Shown here piece after piece: positions 6,609 to 12,872 of a stretch of 16,137 bases of DNA. The notes beneath the pieces were generated by a model. It searched no databases. It was not told the origin of the DNA and saw only the letters and a program-made list of their open reading frames with translations. The stretch comes from BHER01 sp051652245. Lineage in GTDB: Bacteria > Bacillota_I > Bacilli_A > Culicoidibacterales > Culicoidibacteraceae. How positions within the stretch are numbered: position 1 is the first letter of the stretch; each line of letters starts with the position of its first letter. The translations under genes and the position numbers were made by a program. Where the stretch lies: assembly GCA_051652245.1 (NCBI GenBank), contig JBOFTV010000017.1:1-16137 (forward strand). The letters run 5' to 3'.

Positions 6609-7850
6609 ATGGAAAAACTAATTATAAAAGATCAAGCAGTACTTGACGCAATTAATCAAGAAACAAATCGTCAGCGAACTTCAATTGAATTGATTGCTTC
6701 GGAAAATTTTGTAAGTGTTGATGTGATGAAAGTTGCGGGGTCAGTTTTAACTAATAAATATGCTGAAGGGTATCCCGGGAAACGTTATTATGGTGGCTGT
6801 CAGTATGTCGATATCGTTGAACAACTAGCAATTGACCGCCTAAAAGAATTATTTGGTGCCCAGCATGCAAATGTCCAACCACATTCTGGTTCACAGGCTA
6901 ATATGGCAGTTTATATGGCCGTATTGCAACATGGTGATCGAGTATTAGGGATGGATTTAAGCCATGGAGGGCATTTGACACATGGTCATCCGTTAAATTT
7001 TAGTGGGAAGAGTTATACATTTTTTGGTTATGGCGTTGATAAAACGACAGAAATGATTGATTATGATGCCGTTGAACAGCAGGCACTGGAAATAAAGCCA
7101 AAAATGATTGTTGCAGGAGCGAGTGCTTATTCACGAACAATTGATTTTGTTCGCTTTCGTCAAATTGCTGATAAAGTGGGGGCGTATTTATTTGTTGATA
7201 TGGCACATATTGCTGGACTTGTTGCAGCAGGAGTACATCCAAATCCCGTACCGTATGCAGACTTTGTGACATCGACAACACATAAAACAATGTGCGGTCC
7301 ACGAGGTGGGTTTATTTTATGTAAAGCCGAGTACCAGGCGGAAATTGACCGTTGTGTCTTCCCGGGTGTTCAAGGTGGACCATTAATGCACATCATTGCT
7401 GCTAAGGCTGTTGCCTTTGGTGAGGCGTTGGATACGTCATTTAAGCCTTATCAGCAACAAGTAATTAAAAATGCGAAAACAATGGCAACACATTTTACCA
7501 AACTAGGAGCAAGAGTTATCTCGGGGACAACGGACAATCATTTATTGTTAGTTGATGTTCAAACGACATATGGTATAAGTGGTAAGAAGGCTGAAAATGT
7601 GTTGGATACAGTACATATTACATTGAATAAAAATACAATTCCATTTGATCAGGCGAAACCATTTATTACAAGTGGGATTAGAATTGGAACACCTGCTATG
7701 ACGACATGGGGTTTTAGGGAAGCTGATTTTATTAAGGTTGTTGAAATTATTCATGCTGTGTTATCAAATCCAGAAGATGCTAAGACGCTTGAGGCTGCAA
7801 AAGTTAGCGTAAGTGAGTTATTAGCTAATTTTAAGTACTATGGGGAATAG
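6609..7850 (+). CDS. glyA: Serine hydroxymethyltransferase
   Basis: This PLP enzyme converts serine and tetrahydrofolate to glycine and methylene-tetrahydrofolate, the main source of one-carbon units. Its 413 residues match the family. Motifs seen are ELIASENFVS, NKYAEGYPGKRYYGGC, the VDMAHIAGLVAAG segment and the PLP lysine in TSTTHKTMCGPRGG near residue 225. The residue after KTM is Cys, where Bacillus enzymes have Arg and E. coli has Ala, so the position is variable. Third codon positions are strongly T- and G-rich, unlike prfA-prmC. It ends the conserved block; no upp follows, unlike in Bacillus. A strong terminator follows directly. Confidence 0.97.
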   Translation: MEKLIIKDQAVLDAINQETNRQRTSIELIASENFVSVDVMKVAGSVLTNKYAEGYPGKRYYGGCQYVDIVEQLAIDRLKELFGAQHANVQPHSGSQANMAVYMAVLQHGDRVLGMDLSHGGHLTHGHPLNFSGKSYTFFGYGVDKTTEMIDYDAVEQQALEIKPKMIVAGASAYSRTIDFVRFRQIADKVGAYLFVDMAHIAGLVAAGVHPNPVPYADFVTSTTHKTMCGPRGGFILCKAEYQAEIDRCVFPGVQGGPLMHIIAAKAVAFGEALDTSFKPYQQQVIKNAKTMATHFTKLGARVISGTTDNHLLLVDVQTTYGISGKKAENVLDTVHITLNKNTIPFDQAKPFITSGIRIGTPAMTTWGFREADFIKVVEIIHAVLSNPEDAKTLEAAKVSVSELLANFKYYGE

Positions 7851-7859
7851 GTAGATAAG

Positions 7860-7907
7860 CAACGCACACTATGGTTTAGAAAAACTGTGGGGTGGGTTGT
7901 TTTTTTT
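7860..7907 (+). terminator. Intrinsic terminator after glyA
   Basis: CAAC-CAC-GTTT at 7860-7879 pairs with AAAC-GTG-GTTG at about 7880-7899, with single bulges, and is followed by eight T (7900-7907). This gives a long stem with a small AGAA-like loop. Confidence 0.8.
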
Positions 7908-7955
7908 GCTATTCCACTAAGTTTTACATATATCCACTCAATTTATCGCAATTCT

Positions 7956-7980
7956 GTCCAGTTTCACTTTACCATTAACC
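7956..7980. repeat. Dispersed 25-nt intergenic repeat, copy 2
   Basis: It begins GTCCAGTTTCACTTTACC and ends ATTAACC, with 23 of 25 bases as in copy 1 at 2628-2652. It lies about 50 bases after the glyA terminator, at the border between the conserved block and the accessory DNA. Confidence 0.65.
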
Positions 7981-8130
7981 TCAGTTATAAATGAACATTT
8001 TTGGTCAATGTTAAGTTGACATTTATACATTACATGATATTTAAGGTTTTCACAGCTATATTCACAAGTAATATTCACCAAATAGTAAGGTTAATAAAAT
8101 TATAAAAAATACGATTGATTCAAACTAACA

Positions 8131-8175
8131 TAATAATTTATGGACTTAATCATCATTTTAGTTCATAAATTATTA
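8131..8175. promoter_or_regulatory. 16-nt inverted repeat just upstream of the ABC promoter
   Basis: TAATAATTTATGGACT (8131-8146) and AGTTCATAAATTATTA (8160-8175) are reverse complements except for one G·T pair, separated by 13 bases. The right arm ends eight bases before the -35 box. The position suits an operator for a dimeric regulator; a terminator is less likely as no clean U-tract follows. Confidence 0.6.
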
Positions 8176-8183
8176 TTATTTAA

Positions 8184-8212
8184 TTGACAATAGTTAAAAA
8201 GAGTCTTATAAT
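8184..8212 (+). promoter_or_regulatory. Perfect-consensus sigma-A promoter of the ABC module
   Basis: TTGACA (8184-8189) and TATAAT (8207-8212) are both exact, with the optimal 17-base spacer. Transcription should begin near 8219, giving a leader of roughly 300 nt before the first gene. Such a strong promoter next to an inverted repeat suggests tight control by a repressor or in the leader. Confidence 0.85.
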
Positions 8213-8490
8213 GATATCATGTTTGTTGCTTAAAAGTATAATATAGATAAAAAAGTTCTTTGTGTATTTTTTTTGAATGAACAATAATTATTAAAAATAA
8301 GTTTGGATACAGGAGGAGCTAAGAGAGATACTAAATATAATTGGATAAATGGGCTGTTTTTTTAAAATATACATAAATATTTAGATATACCATGGATAAA
8401 TTATGGAAAGGATGTTTAGAGAATTATAACAATTATGAAGAAATGGCACATTAATATGTAAAAATAAATTAAATAATGGGAAGAGAGGTA

Positions 8491-8510
8491 GCTGAGTTAT
8501 TCCACTCAGC
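8491..8510 (+). other. Hairpin near the start of the ABC operon's first gene
   Basis: GCTGAGT (8491-8497) and ACTCAGC (8504-8510) form a perfect 7-bp stem with a TATTCC loop. It lies directly after a purine-rich stretch (AGAGAGG, 8482-8488) and just before the short frame at ATG 8520. It could control translation of the operon; no T-tract follows. Confidence 0.5.
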
Positions 8511-8554
8511 AAAGAGATAATGAGTACAAAGAAAAAACTGAAACAATTAGAACG

Positions 8555-8836
8555 ATGTACATGGAGTTAAAGTACAAAAATAGCGTGATTAGTTCTGTTT
8601 GTAAAAATATTGATAGTGAAGATTTAATAAGTATTTTGGAGAATCGAGTTATAGTAACATTGGAATTCAGAGATTTTTTAAGTTTGTATGAAAAATTTCA
8701 AAGTATGAAATCATATCTGAAAAGTTCTATAATTAATCGAAGAATAAATGATGCACGGGGAATAAGTTATCTGTCACCTTCTGTTTTTGAAATCAATGAC
8801 ATATTGTCAAGATTGGAGTTTAATATAATAAAATGA
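8555..8836 (+). CDS. Small protein of unknown function, first gene of the ABC operon
   Basis: I do not recognise this protein of about 91-93 residues. It is mostly helical in appearance, charged, with one Cys and no membrane segment or signal peptide. The middle reads EFRDFLSLYEKFQSMKSYL. The stop overlaps the ABC ATPase start (ATGATGA), so the two are translationally coupled. The true start is unclear: neither ATG 8555 nor ATG 8561 has a ribosome site, and the frame is open back to 8492. A short frame from ATG 8520 runs over the start and ends at 8568, so it might deliver ribosomes, or a small indel may separate the two. An immunity or regulatory partner of the transporter is possible, by context only. 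Confidence 0.6.
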   Translation: MYMELKYKNSVISSVCKNIDSEDLISILENRVIVTLEFRDFLSLYEKFQSMKSYLKSSIINRRINDARGISYLSPSVFEINDILSRLEFNIIK

Positions 8837-9552
8837 TGAATAAAAGTATAATAAAATTAGAAAATGTATCCAAGTCTTATGGAAAAAAGGTAGTGCTCAA
8901 TAATATTAATATAACTTTGGATCAAGGGATTATTACATGCCTCCAAGGTGCAAATGGTGCAGGAAAGACAACGATGATAAAAATTATTTGTAAAATGATT
9001 AAACTTGATAAAGGGACTGTGCATTATAACGGATTAGAGGATGTTAGATACGAAATGGGATATATGTCACAAAGTTTTTCGTTGTATAAAAATTTGACAA
9101 TCAAAGAAAACTTGAGCTTTTTTGCTCGAATTTATAATGTGGAAAATCATTTGATTAAAGAGCAAATAAAAAAGTTTAAACTAGATGAATATGAAAATTA
9201 CAAAGTAAAAAATCTTAGCGGCGGTTGGAAGCAAAAAGTTAGTCTTGCGTGTGCAACATTGCATGACCCAAAGTTTTTAATTTTAGATGAACCAACAGCT
9301 GGTGTTGACCCTGTTGCCAGAAAGGAACTTTGGGAAATCATAACAAACTTTGCTAATAATGGGAAATCAATATTAGTTACAACACACTACATTGATGAAG
9401 TTTTCAAAGCTGATAAAGTTATATTTATAAATGAGGGACAGGTTGCATTGAAACAACTCTCACCAAATGACTTATTAGCTTATTATAATATAGACAATAT
9501 GGAAGAATTATATTATAGAGCAGTAAAAGGAGAATTGTATGAAAAAAATTAA
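8833..9552 (+). CDS. ABC transporter ATP-binding protein
   Basis: This 239-residue ATPase powers the permease encoded next. It has Walker A GANGAGKTT near residue 41, the Q-loop YMSQSFSLYKNLT, the signature LSGGWKQKVSLA, Walker B FLILDEPTAGVDP and the switch histidine in VTTHYIDEV. These place it in the CcmA/drug-export branch of ABC-2 systems. The shortened gap between Walker A and the Q-loop, with VRYEMGYMSQ, is typical of this branch. Starts at ATG 8833 and 8836 are both possible; the first overlaps the previous stop. Its end overlaps the permease by 14 bases. It is AT-rich like its partners, unlike glyA. The substrate is unknown. Confidence 0.93.
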   Translation: MMNKSIIKLENVSKSYGKKVVLNNINITLDQGIITCLQGANGAGKTTMIKIICKMIKLDKGTVHYNGLEDVRYEMGYMSQSFSLYKNLTIKENLSFFARIYNVENHLIKEQIKKFKLDEYENYKVKNLSGGWKQKVSLACATLHDPKFLILDEPTAGVDPVARKELWEIITNFANNGKSILVTTHYIDEVFKADKVIFINEGQVALKQLSPNDLLAYYNIDNMEELYYRAVKGELYEKN

Positions 9553-10552
9553 AAGAATATATGCAGTTTGTGTGAGCGAAATTTTAAATATAAAAAGTGA
9601 CCCTGTGGCCTTGAGAGTCCCCTTTGTTATGCCAATTATTTGGCTAATATTACTATTGCCCGCTTTTATAATTGAACCAACAAACTTAGAGTTGAAGATT
9701 ATTGATAATGTATCAACTGTAGAGAGTGAGCACATTGTGGAACTATTAAAAGAAAACGAAAAAATTATCTTAACAGAAAATGCTAATAATGAGCTCTTAA
9801 TAAATAATGGAGGACTTTTATTTAAATTTAATAGTGCTGATTATCTGAATTCCAGAGTTTTGGAATTTGAGATTAAAAGTAGTTTAGCAAGCTCTGCTTC
9901 AAAGACCGCATCTTTCGAGGTGGAGACCACATATGGTGGTAAAAACATAATAGATATGTTTGTTATATTGGGTATGATTGGCTTAGTTATTCAAAATATT
10001 TTAGTGTTTCTGTCATCCGTTTCAGTTGTAAAGGAAAGAGAAAATGGAACAATAGAACATTTGATGTTTTCTCCCGTTAGGTATAGTGAAATTATAATGG
10101 GGAAAATAATACCTTATTTTATAATGGGCATAATTGATGCAGGGATATTAATTATATTATCTTACTTGTTATATGGAATAGAGTTTACTAATATAGTACC
10201 GTATTTCTTTGTGATAATTTTGTTTGTCCTATCCTGTTTAACACTAGGATTATTTATATCGGCAATTACAGGAAATCAAATGCAAGCTTTGTTATATACA
10301 GTGTTTTTACTATTACCGAGTATATTACTGTCAGGCTTTGCATTTCCGATAGAATCTATGCCTGAATATCTTCAAATAATTAGTAATTTTATCCCCTTGA
10401 CACATTTTAATATAATATCTAGGGAGCTGGTCATAAATCAAGTTGGAGTTATAGATGTCCTTCCCAATATTTTAGCATTAATAGGTATCATTGTGGTCAG
10501 TGGAGCAACTGCGATTTATGCACTTAAGGGCACTAGATACAAATTAAATTAG
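9539..10552 (+). CDS. ABC-2 type permease
   Basis: This is the membrane half of the exporter, 337 residues. One membrane span near residues 26-45 is followed by an outside domain of about 90 residues, then about five spans in the C-terminal half. The loop KERENGTIEHLMFSPV after the second span is the usual ABC-2 coupling signature, and LLLPSILLSGFAFPIESMP in the C-terminal part is typical of the YhhJ/YbhR/DrrB group. AAAAGGAG ends six bases before ATG 9539. In many such systems a membrane-fusion protein comes first; here that place is held by the small unknown protein. Substrate candidates include drugs, peptides or lipids, but the sequence does not decide. Confidence 0.92.
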   Translation: MKKIKRIYAVCVSEILNIKSDPVALRVPFVMPIIWLILLLPAFIIEPTNLELKIIDNVSTVESEHIVELLKENEKIILTENANNELLINNGGLLFKFNSADYLNSRVLEFEIKSSLASSASKTASFEVETTYGGKNIIDMFVILGMIGLVIQNILVFLSSVSVVKERENGTIEHLMFSPVRYSEIIMGKIIPYFIMGIIDAGILIILSYLLYGIEFTNIVPYFFVIILFVLSCLTLGLFISAITGNQMQALLYTVFLLLPSILLSGFAFPIESMPEYLQIISNFIPLTHFNIISRELVINQVGVIDVLPNILALIGIIVVSGATAIYALKGTRYKLN

Positions 10553-10646
10553 TTTCTAACTAAGAATATTGAGGCTGTAACTTGGAGTGAGTTGGATATT
10601 TTTAATGGTACTCAATGGCGTTCAAGTGACCATTAAGAAACTAATT
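10547..10646 (+). repeat. Nested inverted repeats over the end of the permease gene
   Basis: AATTAGTTTCT (10547-10557), which contains the permease stop codon, is the exact reverse complement of AGAAACTAATT (10636-10646). Inside, TTAATGGT (10602-10609) pairs with ACCATTAA (10629-10636). The 100-base unit could fold as one long 3' RNA structure or be a small MITE-like insertion. Confidence 0.55.
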
Positions 10647-10647
10647 A

Positions 10648-10684
10648 GTAGCAAGGTTCATTGAACGTTTGCTGCTTTTTCTTT
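10648..10684 (+). terminator. Intrinsic terminator of the ABC operon
   Basis: AGCAA (10650-10654) pairs with TTGCT (10669-10673), extended by a G·T and G-C pair outside and GTTC/GAAC inside, followed by a T-rich tail from 10676. Confidence 0.75.
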
Positions 10685-10880
10685 GTCTAAAAATGGGAGT
10701 ACAGTTTAGAGAAGGGATATTTTTTTTTCAATTTTGCTAGGAATAAAGTGGATTAACCATAAAAATCACAAAAAAGTTTACAAAATATCTGAAAAATGAT
10801 AAGGTTAGTATAGTTGGAAAACATGGACGTTTGCTTAAGTAAGCGTGCCGCTAAAATTGGGCAATAAAGGAGTGCAAAAA

Positions 10881-11696
10881 ATGCAAAAAACAATCTCCAC
10901 AAAAAATATAATTGTAAAGTCTAACTTACCAGCAGCAGACTATGTCATAAACCCTTATGTTGGCTGCACGCACGACTGCCAATATTGCTATGCGGTATTT
11001 ATGAAAAGATTTTATCAAATTGATAAACCCTGGGGGAAATTCGTCTTTGAAAAGCAGTTTCCGCCAATCAAAAACATCGAAAAATATCACGGAAAGAAAG
11101 TATTACTAAGCTCTGTAACCGACCCCTATCAACCAATTGAAAAAAAACGAGGAAAAACCCGCCAAATAATTGAACAATTTTGTCAAACGGATGTCCACCT
11201 CGAAGTTCTCACAAAATCAAATTTAGTTGAGCGCGATATTGACCTATTTCAGCAAATTCCCCATATGCTAGTTGGCATGTCAATGTCCTTAATCAACCCA
11301 CAACATGCCAAAAAAATGGAAAGAGGCTGCCCAAGCTATAGTAAACGGCTAGCAACAATTAGAACAATAGCTAAAAATGGTATTGATACATATGCCTTCA
11401 TCTCACCAATTTTCCCATTTTTAACAGATTATAAGCAAATTATATTAGATGTAAAAGATACAGTGAAATATATTTATGTCGAGAATTTAAATTTAAGAGG
11501 CAGCTATAAGGAAACAATTTTGGCTTCAATACTAGAAATTGCTCCAGAGCATCATCAGGCGTATCAGAAAATATATATAAACAGTGCATACAAACAAGAA
11601 TTTTGGGAGCGTGTCGAGCATGACATCCGCGCTTTTGCAAAACAAGAAGGCATTGAAGAAAAACTGAAAATATTTTTTTATCATGGGAAGAAATAA
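10881..11696 (+). CDS. Radical SAM protein, spore-photolyase-like (SplB/COG1533 group)
   Basis: This 271-residue protein has the radical-SAM cluster motif CTHDCQYC with C29, C33 and C36, in the context VINPYVGCTHDCQYCYA that is typical of the SplB-like group. KVLLSSVTDPYQPIEKK follows near residue 76, as in that group. Members bind a 4Fe-4S cluster and cut SAM to a 5'-deoxyadenosyl radical; the target of most is unknown, and true spore photolyases are longer (about 340). I chose ATG 10881 since AAAGGAG (10866-10872) sits eight bases before it; a GTG at 10845 has no such site. The gene stands alone. Third positions are A- and C-rich like prfA-prmC. Confidence 0.85.
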   Translation: MQKTISTKNIIVKSNLPAADYVINPYVGCTHDCQYCYAVFMKRFYQIDKPWGKFVFEKQFPPIKNIEKYHGKKVLLSSVTDPYQPIEKKRGKTRQIIEQFCQTDVHLEVLTKSNLVERDIDLFQQIPHMLVGMSMSLINPQHAKKMERGCPSYSKRLATIRTIAKNGIDTYAFISPIFPFLTDYKQIILDVKDTVKYIYVENLNLRGSYKETILASILEIAPEHHQAYQKIYINSAYKQEFWERVEHDIRAFAKQEGIEEKLKIFFYHGKK

Positions 11697-12062
11697 GAGT
11701 ATCATGGTGAGGCACAAAAGGGATTAAACCGAATCAATTTTTGAAAATGGATACAGTAAGACGAGGTCGTTTTCTTGGGGATACCGCGTTTTTTTAGTTA
11801 AATAAATTACAAAAAAAGATTGTTGCACCAGATTTGTTGGTTGGTTGGAGTATTTGTTTTGCAATGTCTTTTTGTATGGCGTACTTCGAACTTTGCCTTC
11901 AAAATGCTTTTGAGGTGGGGGTAAGAATATCAGGTAAGAAAACGTATCATTCAATTTGTCTTTGGAAAGGATAAATCATCACTAAAATTCGAATAAATAA
12001 AATGAAAACAGGTCAAAAAGTTAGAATTTTGACACTACCACGATAAAAAAGGAGAAGGATTT
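11697..12062. other. Gene-free stretch between radical SAM and coiled-coil genes
   Basis: About 365 bases with no gene I can support. The minus strand is open for 76 codons (11724-11954), but it has no recognisable motif, and no ribosome site that I could see. The strong GGAGAAGG at 12051-12058 belongs to the next gene. TTGACA occurs at 12029-12034 but has no -10 before the ATG. Confidence 0.5.
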
Positions 12063-12779
12063 ATGAAAATTATGTTAGCGATCTTAGTTGGAATTGTGTT
12101 ATTAGGTGGTGGCGGTTATACGATATACGCCAATAACATACGGATGAAAGTTGATCAAACACAGGCAGCCTATCATGCTATTACAGTACATGGTAGCACA
12201 GGATATAATGACAGCGAAAAAGGAGAACTAGCAGATATCAACAATAAAAGACAGAAGGCATTTGATACACTTGATAGTCACACGTTATTGGGATTACAGG
12301 CTGAGTATGATCAATTAAATCAAATGGTTGAAATTAGGATTGAAGCTGAAAAGATAGCGAAGAAATATGCGGATAAAAGAGCAGAAATCGCGTCATATAT
12401 GGTTGTTGAAGGTGCGAATGAAAATGAAATTAGTCTTTTTAGCGTCCGTAAAGATGAGGCATTAAAGTTAGTGGAAAATCGTGATACATTTGAAGTAATT
12501 GAAGGGAAATTTAATGAAATCAAGCAAACTAATAGTGATATTGAAGCACGGAAAACAGCTGAACATGTTGCGTCCCAACAGGAGGTCGCTTCAAGTAATA
12601 CGCGCTCTAGTTCTAGCAGTGGTTCGGGAAATTCAAGTGGAAGTGGAAACACTGGAGGTCAAGGAAATAGTGGGGGTGGGTACACAGCACCTCCTGCTGC
12701 TCCAAGACCAGCGCCACAACCTGAGGTTTGCAAGACGTATCCTGATGGCTCAAGTAGATGCACAGGAGGAAATTGGTAA
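12063..12779 (+). CDS. Membrane-anchored coiled-coil protein with a two-cysteine tail
   Basis: I do not recognise a family. The 238 residues begin with one hydrophobic segment (about 4-23, LAILVGIVLLGGGGYTIY) after a short basic start, fitting an N-terminal anchor with the rest outside. Residues 27-172 are charged and helical, coiled-coil-like. A Ser/Gly linker (about 178-207) and a Pro/Ala stretch (208-220) follow, then a final block VCKTYPDGSSRCTGGNW with Cys223 and Cys233, which could close a small disulfide loop. There is no LPxTG or lipobox. GGAGAAGG lies four bases before the ATG. It precedes the large adhesin by 93 bases, so the two may act together at the surface; this is inference. 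Confidence 0.72.
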   Translation: MKIMLAILVGIVLLGGGGYTIYANNIRMKVDQTQAAYHAITVHGSTGYNDSEKGELADINNKRQKAFDTLDSHTLLGLQAEYDQLNQMVEIRIEAEKIAKKYADKRAEIASYMVVEGANENEISLFSVRKDEALKLVENRDTFEVIEGKFNEIKQTNSDIEARKTAEHVASQQEVASSNTRSSSSSGSGNSSGSGNTGGQGNSGGGYTAPPAAPRPAPQPEVCKTYPDGSSRCTGGNW

Positions 12780-12802
12780 AAAAAAGACTAAAAACATAAA
12801 AT
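12773..12802 (+). promoter_or_regulatory. Possible promoter of the adhesin gene, upstream of a terminator
   Basis: TTGGTA (12773-12778) and TAAAAT (12797-12802) are 18 bases apart, at the end of the preceding gene. Transcription would begin just before the hairpin at 12817, so that hairpin could act as attenuator. Weak evidence. Confidence 0.25.
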
Positions 12803-12816
12803 AATACGAAAGATAA

Positions 12817-12844
12817 AGTAGCAGTTAAAATTGCTGCTTTTTTT
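12817..12844 (+). terminator. Intrinsic terminator between the coiled-coil gene and the adhesin
   Basis: AGCAG (12820-12824) pairs with CTGCT (12834-12838) and a run of seven T follows. Only 28 bases separate it from the adhesin ATG, too few for a full separate promoter, so the adhesin likely depends on readthrough or on a promoter whose transcript contains this hairpin. Confidence 0.7.
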
Positions 12845-12872
12845 AATTGGAAAAAGTGAAAGGAAGAAAATA

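Larger units (their letters stand above)
7908..8554. other. Regulatory stretch before the ABC module, no clear gene
   Basis: This stretch of about 650 AT-rich bases holds the second copy of the 25-nt repeat, a 16-nt inverted repeat (8131-8175), a consensus promoter (8184-8212) and a long leader. The leader contains a good ribosome site (AGGAGGAG, 8311-8318) with no ATG at the right distance. It also has two tiny frames beginning with MDK: TTG 8341-8376 (11 codons) and ATG 8392-8454 (20 codons, one Cys). I cannot call these as genes. Confidence 0.55.

Noticed and set aside
7266..7305. Cys in the PLP-lysine motif of serine hydroxymethyltransferase as an active-site defect
   Set aside because: The position differs among good enzymes (Arg in Bacillus, Ala in E. 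coli), so it is not a lost catalytic residue.
8016..8043. TTGACA at 8016-8021 as a second promoter before the ABC module
   Set aside because: The best -10 at proper spacing (TATTTA) matches poorly, and a perfect promoter lies downstream.
10845..10880. GTG 10845 as start of the radical SAM gene
   Set aside because: It has no ribosome site, whereas ATG 10881 has AAAGGAG at the right distance and fits family starts.
11724..11954. 76-codon minus-strand frame
   Set aside because: It has no ribosome site that I could identify and no motif; its composition looks like non-coding DNA.
12499..12804. 101-codon plus-strand frame
   Set aside because: It overlaps the coiled-coil gene in another phase; its Val/Gln-rich sequence is a shadow of the Ser/Gly linker.
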